Positions 45,923 to 57,652 of a stretch of 64,000 nucleotides of DNA are shown here, piece after piece. A program made the translations under genes and the position numbers. Each line of letters begins with the position of its first letter. Positions within the stretch are counted from its first letter, which is position 1. The stretch covers positions 290,916 to 354,915 of the forward strand of contig NZ_QJSR01000001.1 of assembly GCF_003217095.1 (NCBI RefSeq), read 5' to 3'. Source of the stretch: Rhizobium sp. PP-CC-3A-592. Its GTDB lineage: Bacteria > Pseudomonadota > Alphaproteobacteria > Rhizobiales > Rhizobiaceae. The notes below the pieces were generated by a model. The model was given only the letters and a program-made list of their open reading frames with translations, had not been told where the DNA came from and made no database searches.

Positions 45923-48900
45923 TCAAAGCCGGTGCAACACCACATCCGGGCAAGCCTTGCGGGCGATCTCGCAGAGGTGTTCGTGATGGGTCAGGTAGAT
46001 GACCTGGCCGACACCCGCCATATCCGCCATCAGCCGGAAGGCGTGGAAGGCGCGGGCGTCATCAAAGGTCTCCATGATATCGTCGGCGATGAAGGGCAAG
46101 GCTTCCCGCTGGGCACTGATCTCGTGAAAGCCGGCCATGCGCAGCGCAAGATAGAGCTGAAAGCGCGTGCCTTTCGACAGGTCCTTCGCAAGCTTCGTTG
46201 CACCTGAAGCGGAGCGGACCAAAAGGAATTCCGCCCCTTTCTCCATCTCGGTCGAAAGGCCTTCATATTCTCCGCCGCTGATGGTGGCGAAGGCCGTGGA
46301 GGCCCGCTGCATCATCGCGCTGCGATGCCGCTCGCGGTAGAGACGCAGCGCCATGTCGGCGGCCAGCAGGCCGGAGCGCAGCCGGAGATAGGCGAGCGCC
46401 TGTTCCTCGATATCGGCAAGCACCGTGCGCCGGCGCTCCTCGATATGGGCGGCCGCGTCGTCGCCTGCGGCCTTTTCCAGCCCGCGCTCGGCGTCGCGCA
46501 GTTCGGCATGGCGGTCCTGCACCATCCGGTCGGCCTCGTCGTGGCGCGCTGCCATTTCGGCCGCCTCTTGGCGAAGTCCGTCTTCGTCCAGCGCGACGAG
46601 AACCATCTCGGCCTCCTCCGCTGTACCGACGCGCAGACGTGCCGCAAGGTCGGCCTCGGTTTCCGCGATGCGCTCGCGCAGCCGCGTCCGGGCCTTCGCT
46701 GTTTCCAGGTGGGCTGCGACATCGCCAAGTTCCGTGCAGCCGAAGAAGGCCAGCATGTCGCGCTTGCCGGCCTCGTGCCGCTCTCGGGCCTCGGCCAGTG
46801 CCTGCGCCTCGCGTTCGCGGTCTTCCAGCTCCTGCGACAGACGGTCGAACAGCGTCTCCACATGCTCGGCGCTTGCGACCCGCTGTTGCAGGGTGGTGAA
46901 GATCGCCAGCGGATCGTCGCCCATTGTCAGATCCAGCTGCGCGCAGCAGCTGGCGATGACGGTTGCGAACGCGGTCTGGTCGCGGCCCATGGCCTGGATG
47001 CGGTGGTCGAAATCGCTGCGGCGCTGCACCAAACGGTCGATCTCGGCGAGCACCGCCAGCGTCGGCATCACTTCGGCCGGGCCCGGCACTGCGCCGTCAG
47101 ACGCAAGCCAGAGGCCGGCGAGGCATTCACCCCAGCTGTCCGCCCATGCTGCCATCGCGGCATCGGCCGCGTCCGCATCGACACGCCGCGATGCGAGCGC
47201 CGCTTCCATCCGCTTCAGGTTTTCCAGAAGCGTGCGCCCCTCGGCCGCCTCGGCCTGCGCCGCCGTCAACACGCGCTCGCCGAAGGCCAGTGCGGTCTCG
47301 AAATCGTGCGGCAGCGAAGTTATATCCCCGAACGCTGCGGCCAGCCGGCCCATGGCCCGCGCCTCGTCGGCATCCGCCTGGGCGAGTTTCTGCCGCATGG
47401 CACGCACGGCGGCGCGCGTTTCCAGCGCCTTCAGCCGGCGTTGCAGCCAGTCCTCCAGCCGCGCCAGCGACAGGTCTGACGGGAGATTGCAGGCCGCCGC
47501 CGCCGCGGCAATGGCGCCATCAAGCGTGCCGCGCTCCGCGAGCAGCTCGTTCCGCTGCTGGTCATGCGCCGTTTGTCGCGCCTTCAGATCGGCGAGCGTC
47601 ACCGCCAGGGCGCGGCTGCGGGCGATGTGTTCGGTCTGGGTCAGCCGCAGGGCACTCGCCTGATCGTCCTTGTCAAGCGCGCTTGCAAAGTGGTCGGCCG
47701 TGTCCGGCGTCAGCGTGTCCCGATGCGCCCGCCAGGCTGCATCGCGCGCGAGGCGCAGCGCCGCAACCCGGGCATCATCGGCAAACTTCGCCTGTACCAG
47801 CAGCGTATCGCGCTCGGCTTGCGCGGTGGCCATTTGCAGAGCGATCTCCGCGCGGCGCTCGTCGAGCCGGCGCAGGCGCTCGCTCGACGTCTCGGTCTTG
47901 AACGACCAGTCGGCCAGATCGCCGTCCACCGGGACAGGCGCGAGCGCGAGGGTCTCGGCATCGTGTCGGCCCGGCAAGGCTGATAGCTGATCGGCCAGAA
48001 GATCCTCCAGTCGCGCCAGCTCCTCGCGCGCCGCCTTCTGCCGCAGCGGAAAATCCTCGCGCCGCAGAGCGCGCAGCAGGTCGGACAGCGCCTGCGGATC
48101 GCCCGTCGTCGGCATCGCGGACGCTTGCCCTGCCGTCTTATCGCCAAGCGTCTCGGCCCGCTCCAGCGCCTCGCGATGGGCGGCCTCGGTCGATGCGCGC
48201 TCCCGACGGGCCGCTTCCTGCCGCTCGGTCAGGCGTGCATGCGTCTCGGCGAGCGCCCGCAGCTTACCGACGGTCGCTGCCGGAATGAGCAGCGCCGCGG
48301 GGTCCTCGTCTGCCTTCCGGCCCAGTTGCAGCAGCCGCGCGGCGAGATCGGCGGAAACCGCCGCCCTCTCCTGCGTGCGAGAGGGCATGTCCTGCGCTGC
48401 GGTCCGGTAGCGGGCTTCCAGCCCCGAGCTTTCCAGTTGGTGCAGGTCGGCGCGCAGCGCGAGCACGACCTCGTCGCGCGCGAGCAGGTCGCGCTCCTGC
48501 GTGCGGCGGGCGATGTCCGCCGCGATCTGCGTCAGGCGCGTGCCGATCTCGGTTTCCGCCCGCATCAACTCGGGCAGCATCTGGTGCCAGACGGAAGGCG
48601 GGTCCGGCAGGTCGCTCAGCGTCGCCAGATCGCTGCGCAGCGCCCGCAGCCGCTGAAGGAGCGGCAGGCCGTCGAGCTTCGCCTTCGCGCCGTCCCACTG
48701 GACGCGCAGCCCGGCGCGGGCGGCAAGCGCCGCTGCGTGCCGCTCCGTCGCCAGATCCCGCGTCTTGCGCAGCGCCGTATATTCGCGCTGGCTGACATCG
48801 ATGGCGGCGCGCTCGTCCTTCAGCGCATCCAGTTCGGCCTTCAACTCCGCCAGGCGGTGCTTGCGCGCCTGCGGACGGTAGAAAGCGTCCGTGCGGCCCT

Positions 48901-49402
48901 TGAGGTCGGCCATGACGCCGGTGAGGTCCGGCAGGCCCGAACTGGCGGAAAACAAGAGAGACCCAAGTTCGCCTTCGCTCCGAAGGATGCTCTCGCCGCC
49001 CTTCTCGATGCTGTCGTCGTCGAGCGAGAACATCAGCTGATAAGTGGCGCGATCCACCGTGCCGAAGGCGTTGGCCAGCAGCCCTTCCGGCAGCGGCTGA
49101 TCGTTGACGTCGATCAGCGTGTTCTGCTGCCGCTTCACGCGGAACAGGGACTGGCTGCGGCCACCCGTTTCCACGGTCGCGCCGATGCGCATGGCCGGGT
49201 ACGGATGCAGGAAATTATAGGTGCTCCGGCCTTCGATGCCGAAGAACAGGTCGAGCACGGCCGAAAACAGCGTCGATTTGCCTGCCTCATTCGGGCCGTA
49301 GACCAGATGCAGATCCGGCTTGCCCGGCCGGGCCGGGCCGAAATCGAGCTGCTTGCCGGTGAATTTGCCGTAGCGGACGAGATCGAGTGCGGAAAGACGC
49401 AT
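45923..49402 (-). CDS. large AAA/SMC-like ATPase (YhaN/SbcC-like)
   Basis: 1,159 residues. An N-terminal ATPase half with MRLSALDLVRYGKFTGKQLDFG and Walker A GPNEAGKST (about 36-44), a long central coiled-coil region (about 190-1000, rich in Ala/Arg/Glu/Leu), and a C-terminal half with LSKGTRFQLYLALRMAG (signature) and LPFIADDIMETFDDARA (Walker B), then the H-loop THHEHL. This is the Rad50/SbcC layout; AAA_27-type sequence places it with YhaN-like proteins. Its start overlaps the nuclease stop (TGATG), so the pair probably forms an Mre11-Rad50-like DNA-end-processing complex. Confidence 0.88.
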   Translation of the reverse strand: MRLSALDLVRYGKFTGKQLDFGPARPGKPDLHLVYGPNEAGKSTLFSAVLDLFFGIEGRSTYNFLHPYPAMRIGATVETGGRSQSLFRVKRQQNTLIDVNDQPLPEGLLANAFGTVDRATYQLMFSLDDDSIEKGGESILRSEGELGSLLFSASSGLPDLTGVMADLKGRTDAFYRPQARKHRLAELKAELDALKDERAAIDVSQREYTALRKTRDLATERHAAALAARAGLRVQWDGAKAKLDGLPLLQRLRALRSDLATLSDLPDPPSVWHQMLPELMRAETEIGTRLTQIAADIARRTQERDLLARDEVVLALRADLHQLESSGLEARYRTAAQDMPSRTQERAAVSADLAARLLQLGRKADEDPAALLIPAATVGKLRALAETHARLTERQEAARRERASTEAAHREALERAETLGDKTAGQASAMPTTGDPQALSDLLRALRREDFPLRQKAAREELARLEDLLADQLSALPGRHDAETLALAPVPVDGDLADWSFKTETSSERLRRLDERRAEIALQMATAQAERDTLLVQAKFADDARVAALRLARDAAWRAHRDTLTPDTADHFASALDKDDQASALRLTQTEHIARSRALAVTLADLKARQTAHDQQRNELLAERGTLDGAIAAAAAACNLPSDLSLARLEDWLQRRLKALETRAAVRAMRQKLAQADADEARAMGRLAAAFGDITSLPHDFETALAFGERVLTAAQAEAAEGRTLLENLKRMEAALASRRVDADAADAAMAAWADSWGECLAGLWLASDGAVPGPAEVMPTLAVLAEIDRLVQRRSDFDHRIQAMGRDQTAFATVIASCCAQLDLTMGDDPLAIFTTLQQRVASAEHVETLFDRLSQELEDREREAQALAEARERHEAGKRDMLAFFGCTELGDVAAHLETAKARTRLRERIAETEADLAARLRVGTAEEAEMVLVALDEDGLRQEAAEMAARHDEADRMVQDRHAELRDAERGLEKAAGDDAAAHIEERRRTVLADIEEQALAYLRLRSGLLAADMALRLYRERHRSAMMQRASTAFATISGGEYEGLSTEMEKGAEFLLVRSASGATKLAKDLSKGTRFQLYLALRMAGFHEISAQREALPFIADDIMETFDDARAFHAFRLMADMAGVGQVIYLTHHEHLCEIARKACPDVVLHRL

Positions 49403-50682
49403 CAGTGACCTTCCTCGCGGGCCCGCACATGCGCCAGCACCTCGTCGCTGCCGTCGCGCGCGATATCGGCCAGAAGCGCTGCAACGGTCGCCTCGTCCGT
49501 TCCGAAGGTTTCCCGCAACTCGCGCGGCAACTGGCCCAGAAGCTCGGCCATGAGATCGGCCGCCTGCTGTCGGAACCCATGCGAGGCGAGCACATCGCTA
49601 TGGATCAGCGCCGACAATTCGGCGGCGGGATCGAGACCGGAATCCGCTCCTGCCCCCGCTGCCGTCTCCGGCGCATGGCAGTCGATCTCGATCTTCTCCA
49701 CCCAACAGCCCGGCAAGGCGTTGGCAAGACCGGTCACCTCATCCATCAGAAAGGCCGGATCGCGCTTCAGGCGGAAAGCGAGCGGCGTGGCGCCTGTCAG
49801 GTGCAGGCGCAGGATCAGCTGTTCGGCACCGGACGCCGCCACGCGGCGCGCGAGATCGTCACTGATGCGGGCCAGAAGCTCGCGCCATTCTGCAATGCCT
49901 GTGAGGTCGATCGTCGCCCGCTCGAACACGGCGCCGCCGATCCGGCGCTCGGCATGGTGGATCTCCCCGCCGGCCTCGATGGTCACCAGCGTCACGCTCT
50001 TCGCGCCCGCTTCGTTGATATCCCTGCCCTGCGGCATGCCGGGCATGACGATCAGCGGCGTTTCGCTGTGCACGAGGCGATGATGGACATGGCCAAGCGC
50101 CCAGTAGTCGAAGCCATGTGCGGCAAGCTCCGCCACGCTGCAGGGCGCGTAGAGATCGTGCCCCGGCGCCCCGGCAAGGCTCGTGTGCAGCATGCCGATA
50201 TTGACGCTGTCTGCCTGCGGGCCCGGGAAGGACGGAAGGAGACTGTCCGGCGCGTGCGGCTGGTCGAAGCCGATGCCGTGAATATAGACGGCGCGTCCAT
50301 CCGGCAGCGTTGCCGCCTTCACCGATTTCGTGCGGTTGGAGAACACATGCACATTGTCGGGAAAGGTCAGCTCACGGCGGATGGCGGACTGGTTGTCGTG
50401 ATTGCCGCGGATGACGAAGACGCGCACCCCGGCCACTTCCAGCCGGCGCATCTCGCTCATCAGGAACAGCGCCGTGTTCATCGAGGTCTGCGAACCGTCA
50501 TAGAGATCGCCCGCGATTAGCAGCGCATCGACCGCCTCCGCGATACAGAGATCGACGATGGCCGTCAGCGCGGCACGGGTTGCGCCGCGGACATGCTCGG
50601 CGAGCTCGCCGTTGCGAAGCGCCAGACTGCGGAGGGGGGAATCGAGGTGAAGGTCTGCGGTGTGAACGAAGCGGAAAGCCAT
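49402..50682 (-). CDS. Mre11/SbcD-like metallophosphoesterase nuclease (YhaO-like)
   Basis: 426 residues with all calcineurin-like metal motifs: TADLHLD (8-14), GDLYD, GNHDNQ, a His in GMLHTS and GHVHHR. In Mre11-family proteins these bind two Mn ions for exo/endonuclease activity on DNA. MAFRFVHTADLHLDSPL gives the start at ATG 50682. Directly coupled to the SbcC/YhaN-like ATPase. Confidence 0.9.
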   Translation of the reverse strand: MAFRFVHTADLHLDSPLRSLALRNGELAEHVRGATRAALTAIVDLCIAEAVDALLIAGDLYDGSQTSMNTALFLMSEMRRLEVAGVRVFVIRGNHDNQSAIRRELTFPDNVHVFSNRTKSVKAATLPDGRAVYIHGIGFDQPHAPDSLLPSFPGPQADSVNIGMLHTSLAGAPGHDLYAPCSVAELAAHGFDYWALGHVHHRLVHSETPLIVMPGMPQGRDINEAGAKSVTLVTIEAGGEIHHAERRIGGAVFERATIDLTGIAEWRELLARISDDLARRVAASGAEQLILRLHLTGATPLAFRLKRDPAFLMDEVTGLANALPGCWVEKIEIDCHAPETAAGAGADSGLDPAAELSALIHSDVLASHGFRQQAADLMAELLGQLPRELRETFGTDEATVAALLADIARDGSDEVLAHVRAREEGH

Positions 50683-50870
50683 GCCCGACCATGGGCCCGC
50701 CAGTGCATCGACGTCAATCGTTTCGGCCTGAGCGGCCCCGTCTTTCCACGGCGTCGTGCAGCTAATACCAAGTGTCAAAGCGGAACCGATCAAGCGAGCC
50801 CCGTCCCAATGTCTGTGGCGCTTCCGACACCGCCACCGGGTTTCGCGCGACCTGCCCTGACATCCCCGTG

Positions 50871-51392
50871 ATGGGATTTGACATGGGCCCTCAGAACGTC
50901 CATCTCCAATCTATGAAAACGACCTTCGACGTCTCCGACAAGCTGTTCGAGCTCTATCATCGCGTTCATCGGCTCATCAACCAGTCGATGACGGAAGAAG
51001 GCGTGTCGCTGGCCCGCAGCAAATTCCTGTTCTTTCTGAACAAGCTCGGTCCCTGCCGCTCGACGGATATCGCCTGTGCGCTCAATTTTGCGCCGCGCAC
51101 CGTCACCGAGGCGATCGACGGGCTGGAGCGCGACAAGCTGGTGGCGCGCCAGCCGGACCCAGAGGATCGACGCGCGAAGATCGTTTCCATCACCGATGTC
51201 GGGCGTATCGCGCTGGAGGCGGCCGAGCACCCGCGCAAACAGCTGATCGAGGAAATCTTCTCGGCGCTCGATGACGAACAGCTCGACCAGTTGCATGAGA
51301 TCGTCAGCAAGCTCGTCCGCCGCACCGACGAGATTCGCGAACGGCGCGAGCAGGAAGAGGCCGTCAGGCCGGCAGCGGCCGCAGAGGCCTGA
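50871..51392 (+). CDS. MarR-family transcriptional regulator
   Basis: A winged-helix regulator: dimerisation helix FELYHRVHRLINQSMTEEGV, HTH RSTDIACALNFAPRTVTEAIDGLERDKLV and wing RQPDPEDRRAKIVSITDVG, all standard MarR. Several in-frame starts exist (50871, 50883, 50913) without a strong Shine-Dalgarno; I took 50871. Ligand and targets unknown. Divergent from the nuclease/ATPase operon, which it could control, and convergent with the phytase-like gene. Confidence 0.85.
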   Translation: MGFDMGPQNVHLQSMKTTFDVSDKLFELYHRVHRLINQSMTEEGVSLARSKFLFFLNKLGPCRSTDIACALNFAPRTVTEAIDGLERDKLVARQPDPEDRRAKIVSITDVGRIALEAAEHPRKQLIEEIFSALDDEQLDQLHEIVSKLVRRTDEIRERREQEEAVRPAAAAEA

Positions 51393-51429
51393 GAGCCGCC
51401 AACAGACACCCTATCTCACCGGCCCCGGA

Positions 51430-51483
51430 AGGTCGGATCTGCTGCAAGCAGGCCCGACCTCGTAGACCCCGGCGTTGCCGGGG
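51430..51483. terminator. two hairpins between convergent genes
   Basis: AGGTCGG/CCGACCT (51430-51460) and CCCCGGC-GTT-GCCGGGG (51467-51483), the latter followed by CACCTTTCGTT on the plus strand. They separate marR (+) from the phytase-like gene (-). Confidence 0.6.
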
Positions 51484-51492
51484 CACCTTTCG

Positions 51493-53685
51493 TTACATCG
51501 CGTCGATCTTGCCGATGCTCCAGAACATCGTCTCGCCCGAGCTGTCGTCCACGCCGTCATTGTCGGTGACGACGAAGCCGGTGCCGGTTTCATCGACCGC
51601 AAAGCCCTCGACCTTGTCGAGAACATAGCCGTTCAGCGTCTTCAGGTCGGGAAGCAGATCGCGGAACTCTTCCTTGGCGACGACAGGCAGCGGGCCGCCG
51701 AGCTTGGCGGGCTTCAACTCGGTCAGCGCCACGCGATAGATCTTTTTCAGCTTTGCCGCCTGGCCGACGAGGTTGTCGCGCTCGATGACATAGGCATAGT
51801 CGCCGTGAATGGTGATTTCGGAGAGGCCGACCCAGCCCTCGCCCTTCTTTTCCAGCGGATAGCGCACGGCACCCCATTCCTCGGACTTGGGCTTGTAGGA
51901 GACGAGCTTGACGAAGCCCTTCTCGTCGTCCTTCCATTCGCGCTGCACAGCCATCCACAGCGTCGTCTCGTCGCCCTCGCCCGTCACCGTAATGCCCTCG
52001 AAGCCGAAGCGGGTCTCGCCCGCCCGCAGGGCTTCCGGCAGGGCGATCTCCTTTTTGATCTGGCCCTTGGCATTCACCTGATAGAGCGCATGCGGCACCA
52101 GCTTGTCGGAATTGCCTTCGGAGGCGAGCCAGAAGCCGTCGCTTGTCGCGACGATGCCCTCGATGTCGAGCTTCTGCGCCGGGGCGCCATCGCGGGTGAT
52201 CGTCAGGGCGTCGGTGATCTCGGCCGGGCTCTTGGTGGTGTCGATGGTGAAGATGCGCGCCTCGGCGCCGTAGACAGAGTCGCTTACCGCATAGAGCTTG
52301 CCGGGCTGGCCCGGAACGACCGACAGGCCCGACAGGGCGCCAAAGCCGATCGGCACGCCGTCCTTCTCCACGGAACGGATCTGCGGATAGGCCGGCTTGC
52401 CCTCCTTGCGCTCGTAGATCATCACATGCGAGCGCGCCGCACCGTCCTCCACCAGATCGGCCTCGTTGGCGGTCACCAGCAGATTGCGGCCGGGAATGGC
52501 GACGCCGCCTTCCGGCGAGATGCCCGAGGGCAGAAGCTGCAGCAGTTGCGGCTCGGCACCCGTATCCTTGTAGACGCCGACGAGCGAGGCGCGCTCGGCC
52601 AGTACGAAGAACAGCCGGTCTTCACCGAACGTCGCGGCTTCCAGACCCTCCGGCTCGATGCCCTTGGCAGCAGAGCGCTTCTCGGGGTAGTGCCCGATGG
52701 CGGCGGCGGCATGCTCGAAGCTTGCACCGGCCTCGTAGAGCACCTTGCCGCTGGTGTCGAAGATGGTGAAGCTGCGCGAGCCGCCCTTCCAGTCGCCCTC
52801 GTTCGCCACGACCAGTCGCTCGTCATCCAGCCACTTCACGGCGTCCGGCTCCCGGGGCACGCCCTTCAGCGATCCGGTGAAGGAGAGCTTGCCGTCGCGC
52901 TTGGTGTCGACCTTGTCGAGATCCACCGTTCCAGCCGAGAAATGCGAGACGATTGCGCCCGAGCGGCCGTCGAGAATGACGACATGGTTGTTCTCCTGCA
53001 GGGTCAGCGCGATCTGATCCTTGCCGTTGAAGGACACGAATTCCGGTTCCGGATCGTCTCCCCCGACAGCGGCAAGACCCGTCAGCGAGACGTGGCGGAT
53101 CGTGGCGCAGTCAGGGACGCCGTCGTTGAGCTTCACGATGACGAGATCGCCGGCCGGCATCTGCGGCAGCGCGCCATCGTTCACCTTCTCGTCGCGCTCG
53201 TTCTCGATGGCGATGACTGCCAGCGTCCGGTCCTTGTTGACCGCGACCGAATCGGGCTGGCCGCCGAGTTCGCAGCTTGCGGTGACCGTGCGGCCAGCAA
53301 TATCGACGGCGGCGAGCATGCCCGACGGGTTGGCACGGTCGGGGCTCGTGTTGACGGCGACGAGCGCCTTGGTGCCGGCCACCGTGACCGATGTCGGCTC
53401 GCCGTCGAAGGAGACGATGCCGCCGGCCTTGGGCGCCGCGGCATCCGTGATGTCGATGAAGCCGATCGCCTTCAGCGGGCTGTCGGAATAGATCAGCGTG
53501 TTGCCGTCCTCCGTCGCGGTGACGATCTCGGCCGAGGTCACGGTCTTGCGGTCGATGGCTGCCGGCAGATTGTCCGCGACGGCGAAGGACGAGATGCGGT
53601 TGAAGACAGGCTCGGCAGAAGCACTGCCGGCAACCAAGGTCGCAAGCAGGGCCGCGAGTGCGGCGGTGACGGATACGGTTTTCAT
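51493..53685 (-). CDS. periplasmic esterase-like / phytase-like protein
   Basis: 730 residues: signal peptide (about 1-24, VSVTAALAALLATLVAGSASA), an N-terminal beta-propeller-like half (repeats such as SFDGEPTSVTVAGTKALVAVNT and GGQPDSVAVNKDRTLAVIAIENERDE), and a C-terminal half matching the esterase-like activity of phytase family (SGLSVVPGQPGKLYAVSDSV, KLDIEGIVATSDGFWLASEGN, FGFEGITVTGEGDETTLWMAVQ). Members are annotated as phytase-like from weak similarity; activity is not certain. Acts in the periplasm. Confidence 0.8.
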   Translation of the reverse strand: MKTVSVTAALAALLATLVAGSASAEPVFNRISSFAVADNLPAAIDRKTVTSAEIVTATEDGNTLIYSDSPLKAIGFIDITDAAAPKAGGIVSFDGEPTSVTVAGTKALVAVNTSPDRANPSGMLAAVDIAGRTVTASCELGGQPDSVAVNKDRTLAVIAIENERDEKVNDGALPQMPAGDLVIVKLNDGVPDCATIRHVSLTGLAAVGGDDPEPEFVSFNGKDQIALTLQENNHVVILDGRSGAIVSHFSAGTVDLDKVDTKRDGKLSFTGSLKGVPREPDAVKWLDDERLVVANEGDWKGGSRSFTIFDTSGKVLYEAGASFEHAAAAIGHYPEKRSAAKGIEPEGLEAATFGEDRLFFVLAERASLVGVYKDTGAEPQLLQLLPSGISPEGGVAIPGRNLLVTANEADLVEDGAARSHVMIYERKEGKPAYPQIRSVEKDGVPIGFGALSGLSVVPGQPGKLYAVSDSVYGAEARIFTIDTTKSPAEITDALTITRDGAPAQKLDIEGIVATSDGFWLASEGNSDKLVPHALYQVNAKGQIKKEIALPEALRAGETRFGFEGITVTGEGDETTLWMAVQREWKDDEKGFVKLVSYKPKSEEWGAVRYPLEKKGEGWVGLSEITIHGDYAYVIERDNLVGQAAKLKKIYRVALTELKPAKLGGPLPVVAKEEFRDLLPDLKTLNGYVLDKVEGFAVDETGTGFVVTDNDGVDDSSGETMFWSIGKIDAM

Positions 53686-53800
53686 GAGACATCCCCTCGG
53701 CGTTCAGGCGGCGGTCGAGCCGCGGGCCGCTTGCATCGACGCGCGCGGCACAATCCCGGAGTTTGTGAAGCGCCCGCATGACAGAGGAATGACAGAGACG

Positions 53801-53826
53801 AAAAAGGCCCGGGAAAACCCGGGCCT
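53801..53826 (-). terminator. minus-strand terminator downstream of hupB
   Basis: Perfect 9-bp stem AGGCCCGGG / CCCGGGCCT with a 4-nt loop, followed on the minus strand by TTTTTCG. Confidence 0.88.
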
Positions 53827-53974
53827 GAAGGTGAGGAGCGCGGCGTGAGCCGTCTCCTCTTGCGCCGCAGCGCTTTTTGGTGATCGAGCAGCCAGTCGGC
53901 ATCCCCAAGAGGGATGCGCGGCGCTCGGCTGTGACCATAGCAAGGCGAAGCGAGCCGCTTCGTCCAGATACGCC
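53801..53974 (-). ncRNA. structured 3' region of hupB or independent small RNA
   Basis: Between the hupB stop and the terminator at 53801-53826 the minus strand contains strong hairpins: CGAAGCG-GCT-CGCTTCG (about 53941-53957) and GCATCCC-TCTT-GGGGATGC (about 53902-53920). No ORF is evident. It could be a long hupB 3' UTR with stabilising structure, or a 3'-derived small RNA of up to about 170 nt. Confidence 0.4.
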
Positions 53975-54250
53975 TTAGGAGTTCACAGCGTCCTTGAGGC
54001 CCTTGCCGGCCGCAAACTTCGGAACGTTGCGAGCAGGGATATCGACTTCCGCGCCGGTGGAGGGGTTGCGGCCCTTGGAGGCTTCGCGGCGGCTCACGGT
54101 GAAGTTGCCGAAGCCGACGAGGCGAACGTCGCCGCCGTTCTTCAGTTCACCCTGGATCACGTCGAACAATGCTTCGACAGACGCAGCTGCCTCTTTGTTC
54201 GTGATGCCGGCCTTTTCGGCAACAGCCGATACGAGCTCATTCTTGTTCAT
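53975..54250 (-). CDS. hupB: DNA-binding protein HU
   Basis: 91-residue nucleoid protein. MNKNELVSAVAEKAGITNKEA, the beta-arm GNFTVSRREASKGRNPSTG and the C-terminal PKFAAGKGLKDAVN are canonical HU. Binds and bends DNA without sequence specificity. Follows lon on the same strand, but a terminator lies between them, so it has its own promoter. Confidence 0.97.
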   Translation of the reverse strand: MNKNELVSAVAEKAGITNKEAAASVEALFDVIQGELKNGGDVRLVGFGNFTVSRREASKGRNPSTGAEVDIPARNVPKFAAGKGLKDAVNS

Positions 54251-54378
54251 GTTTCCACCCTTTCAACTTGGTCCGAAACGACTTGTTTTCGGGCGGCCGC
54301 GCCATCGTCGCAGCGGTCGCCTTGGCAACCCAATCGCGCCGAATGCCCGGAAATGCAAGGCTTTGCGGTGCATTTTAC

Positions 54379-54407
54379 GAAAAAAGACCGGCACAAGGGC
54401 CGGTCTT
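54379..54407 (-). terminator. lon terminator
   Basis: AAGACCGGC / GCCGGTCTT stem, 6-nt loop, followed by TTTTTTCG on the minus strand, 120 nt past the lon stop. Confidence 0.85.
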
Positions 54408-54526
54408 CCACTGTTTAAGCGATGAACAACGGTGCGCGGACACTCTCATCAGGCTCGAGAATCAGTCACGCCGCCCGTTAAAGGGTCTCCGGGAAAGCGA
54501 CGTTACCGCCCTCCCGGAAGGCGTCA

Positions 54527-56947
<2,421 letters not shown>

Positions 56948-57031
56948 GTCATTTCCTTTCCGTCCCGTTTCCGGGAGCGTTACCCGAAGCACGTCAAGGG
57001 TGCTTCCGGTCATCACTTTTTCCACTGTCAG

Positions 57032-57060
57032 AAGTGGAGGTTGCGAGACCCGTTTTCAAC
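57032..57060 (-). promoter_or_regulatory. candidate RpoH (sigma-32) promoter of lon
   Basis: Minus strand GTTGAA-N17-CCACTT, against the S. meliloti RpoH consensus CTTGAA-N15-17-CCANAT (one mismatch in each box), about 85 bp before lon. Heat-shock control of lon is expected from the family. Confidence 0.45.
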
Positions 57061-57316
57061 CCTTCGATGGCCTGACCCAAACGGCAATCGAAGCGTATCG
57101 CACAGTAGAGGCTACGTGACTGTCGCGGACCTTGCCGCGCAACCACAGGCCCCATGATTCGAACCACCGGCCCCAAGACACGAAACCGTCATATCATCGC
57201 GCTGCCGGGGTGATTTAGCAATGGCGGAATGAGGGGATGGATGACGGGTTTGGAAGAGCATTTCGCTGTGCGATGATGAAAAGGAGGAGACGCCTCACGA
57301 ACAAGGTCGCCCTGCG

Positions 57317-57604
57317 ATGCGGGAAGGTTATGTGTATCTGCTGGCATCCAAGCGCAACGGCACGCTCTACCTTGGCATGACCAGCGATCTTTCGCGTCGC
57401 CTCTACGAACACCAGAACGAGCTCACGCCAGGCTTTACCACGCGATACGGCGTGAAAACACTCGTGTGGTTCGAAACGCATCCGCTCGTCACCGACGCAA
57501 TCCGCCGCGAGAAGACCATCAAGGCATGGCCTCGCCGCTGGAAGATCGCGTTGATTGAGGCTGTCAATCCAGAGTGGGAGGATATCTCGGCTTGGCTGCT
57601 TTAG
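57317..57604 (+). CDS. GIY-YIG nuclease-superfamily protein
   Basis: 95 residues, a lone GIY-YIG domain: YVYLLASKRNGTLYLGMTSDLSRRLYEH (the YVY...YLG pair and catalytic Arg), the Glu-bearing helix VTDAIRREKTIKAWPRRWKIALIE, and NPEWEDISAWL at the end. UPF0213/YhbQ-like small proteins of this type have poorly defined roles. ATG 57317 is the first in frame after the divergent lon promoter region. Confidence 0.88.
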   Translation: MREGYVYLLASKRNGTLYLGMTSDLSRRLYEHQNELTPGFTTRYGVKTLVWFETHPLVTDAIRREKTIKAWPRRWKIALIEAVNPEWEDISAWLL

Positions 57605-57652
57605 GGATTGGGCGAGCGGAGTCCTTGACCTGATGGACATCAGGTCGCTGGG

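Noticed and set aside
51475-53781. 768-aa plus-strand frame
   Set aside because: Antisense shadow of the phytase-like gene, which has a signal peptide and recognisable domain.
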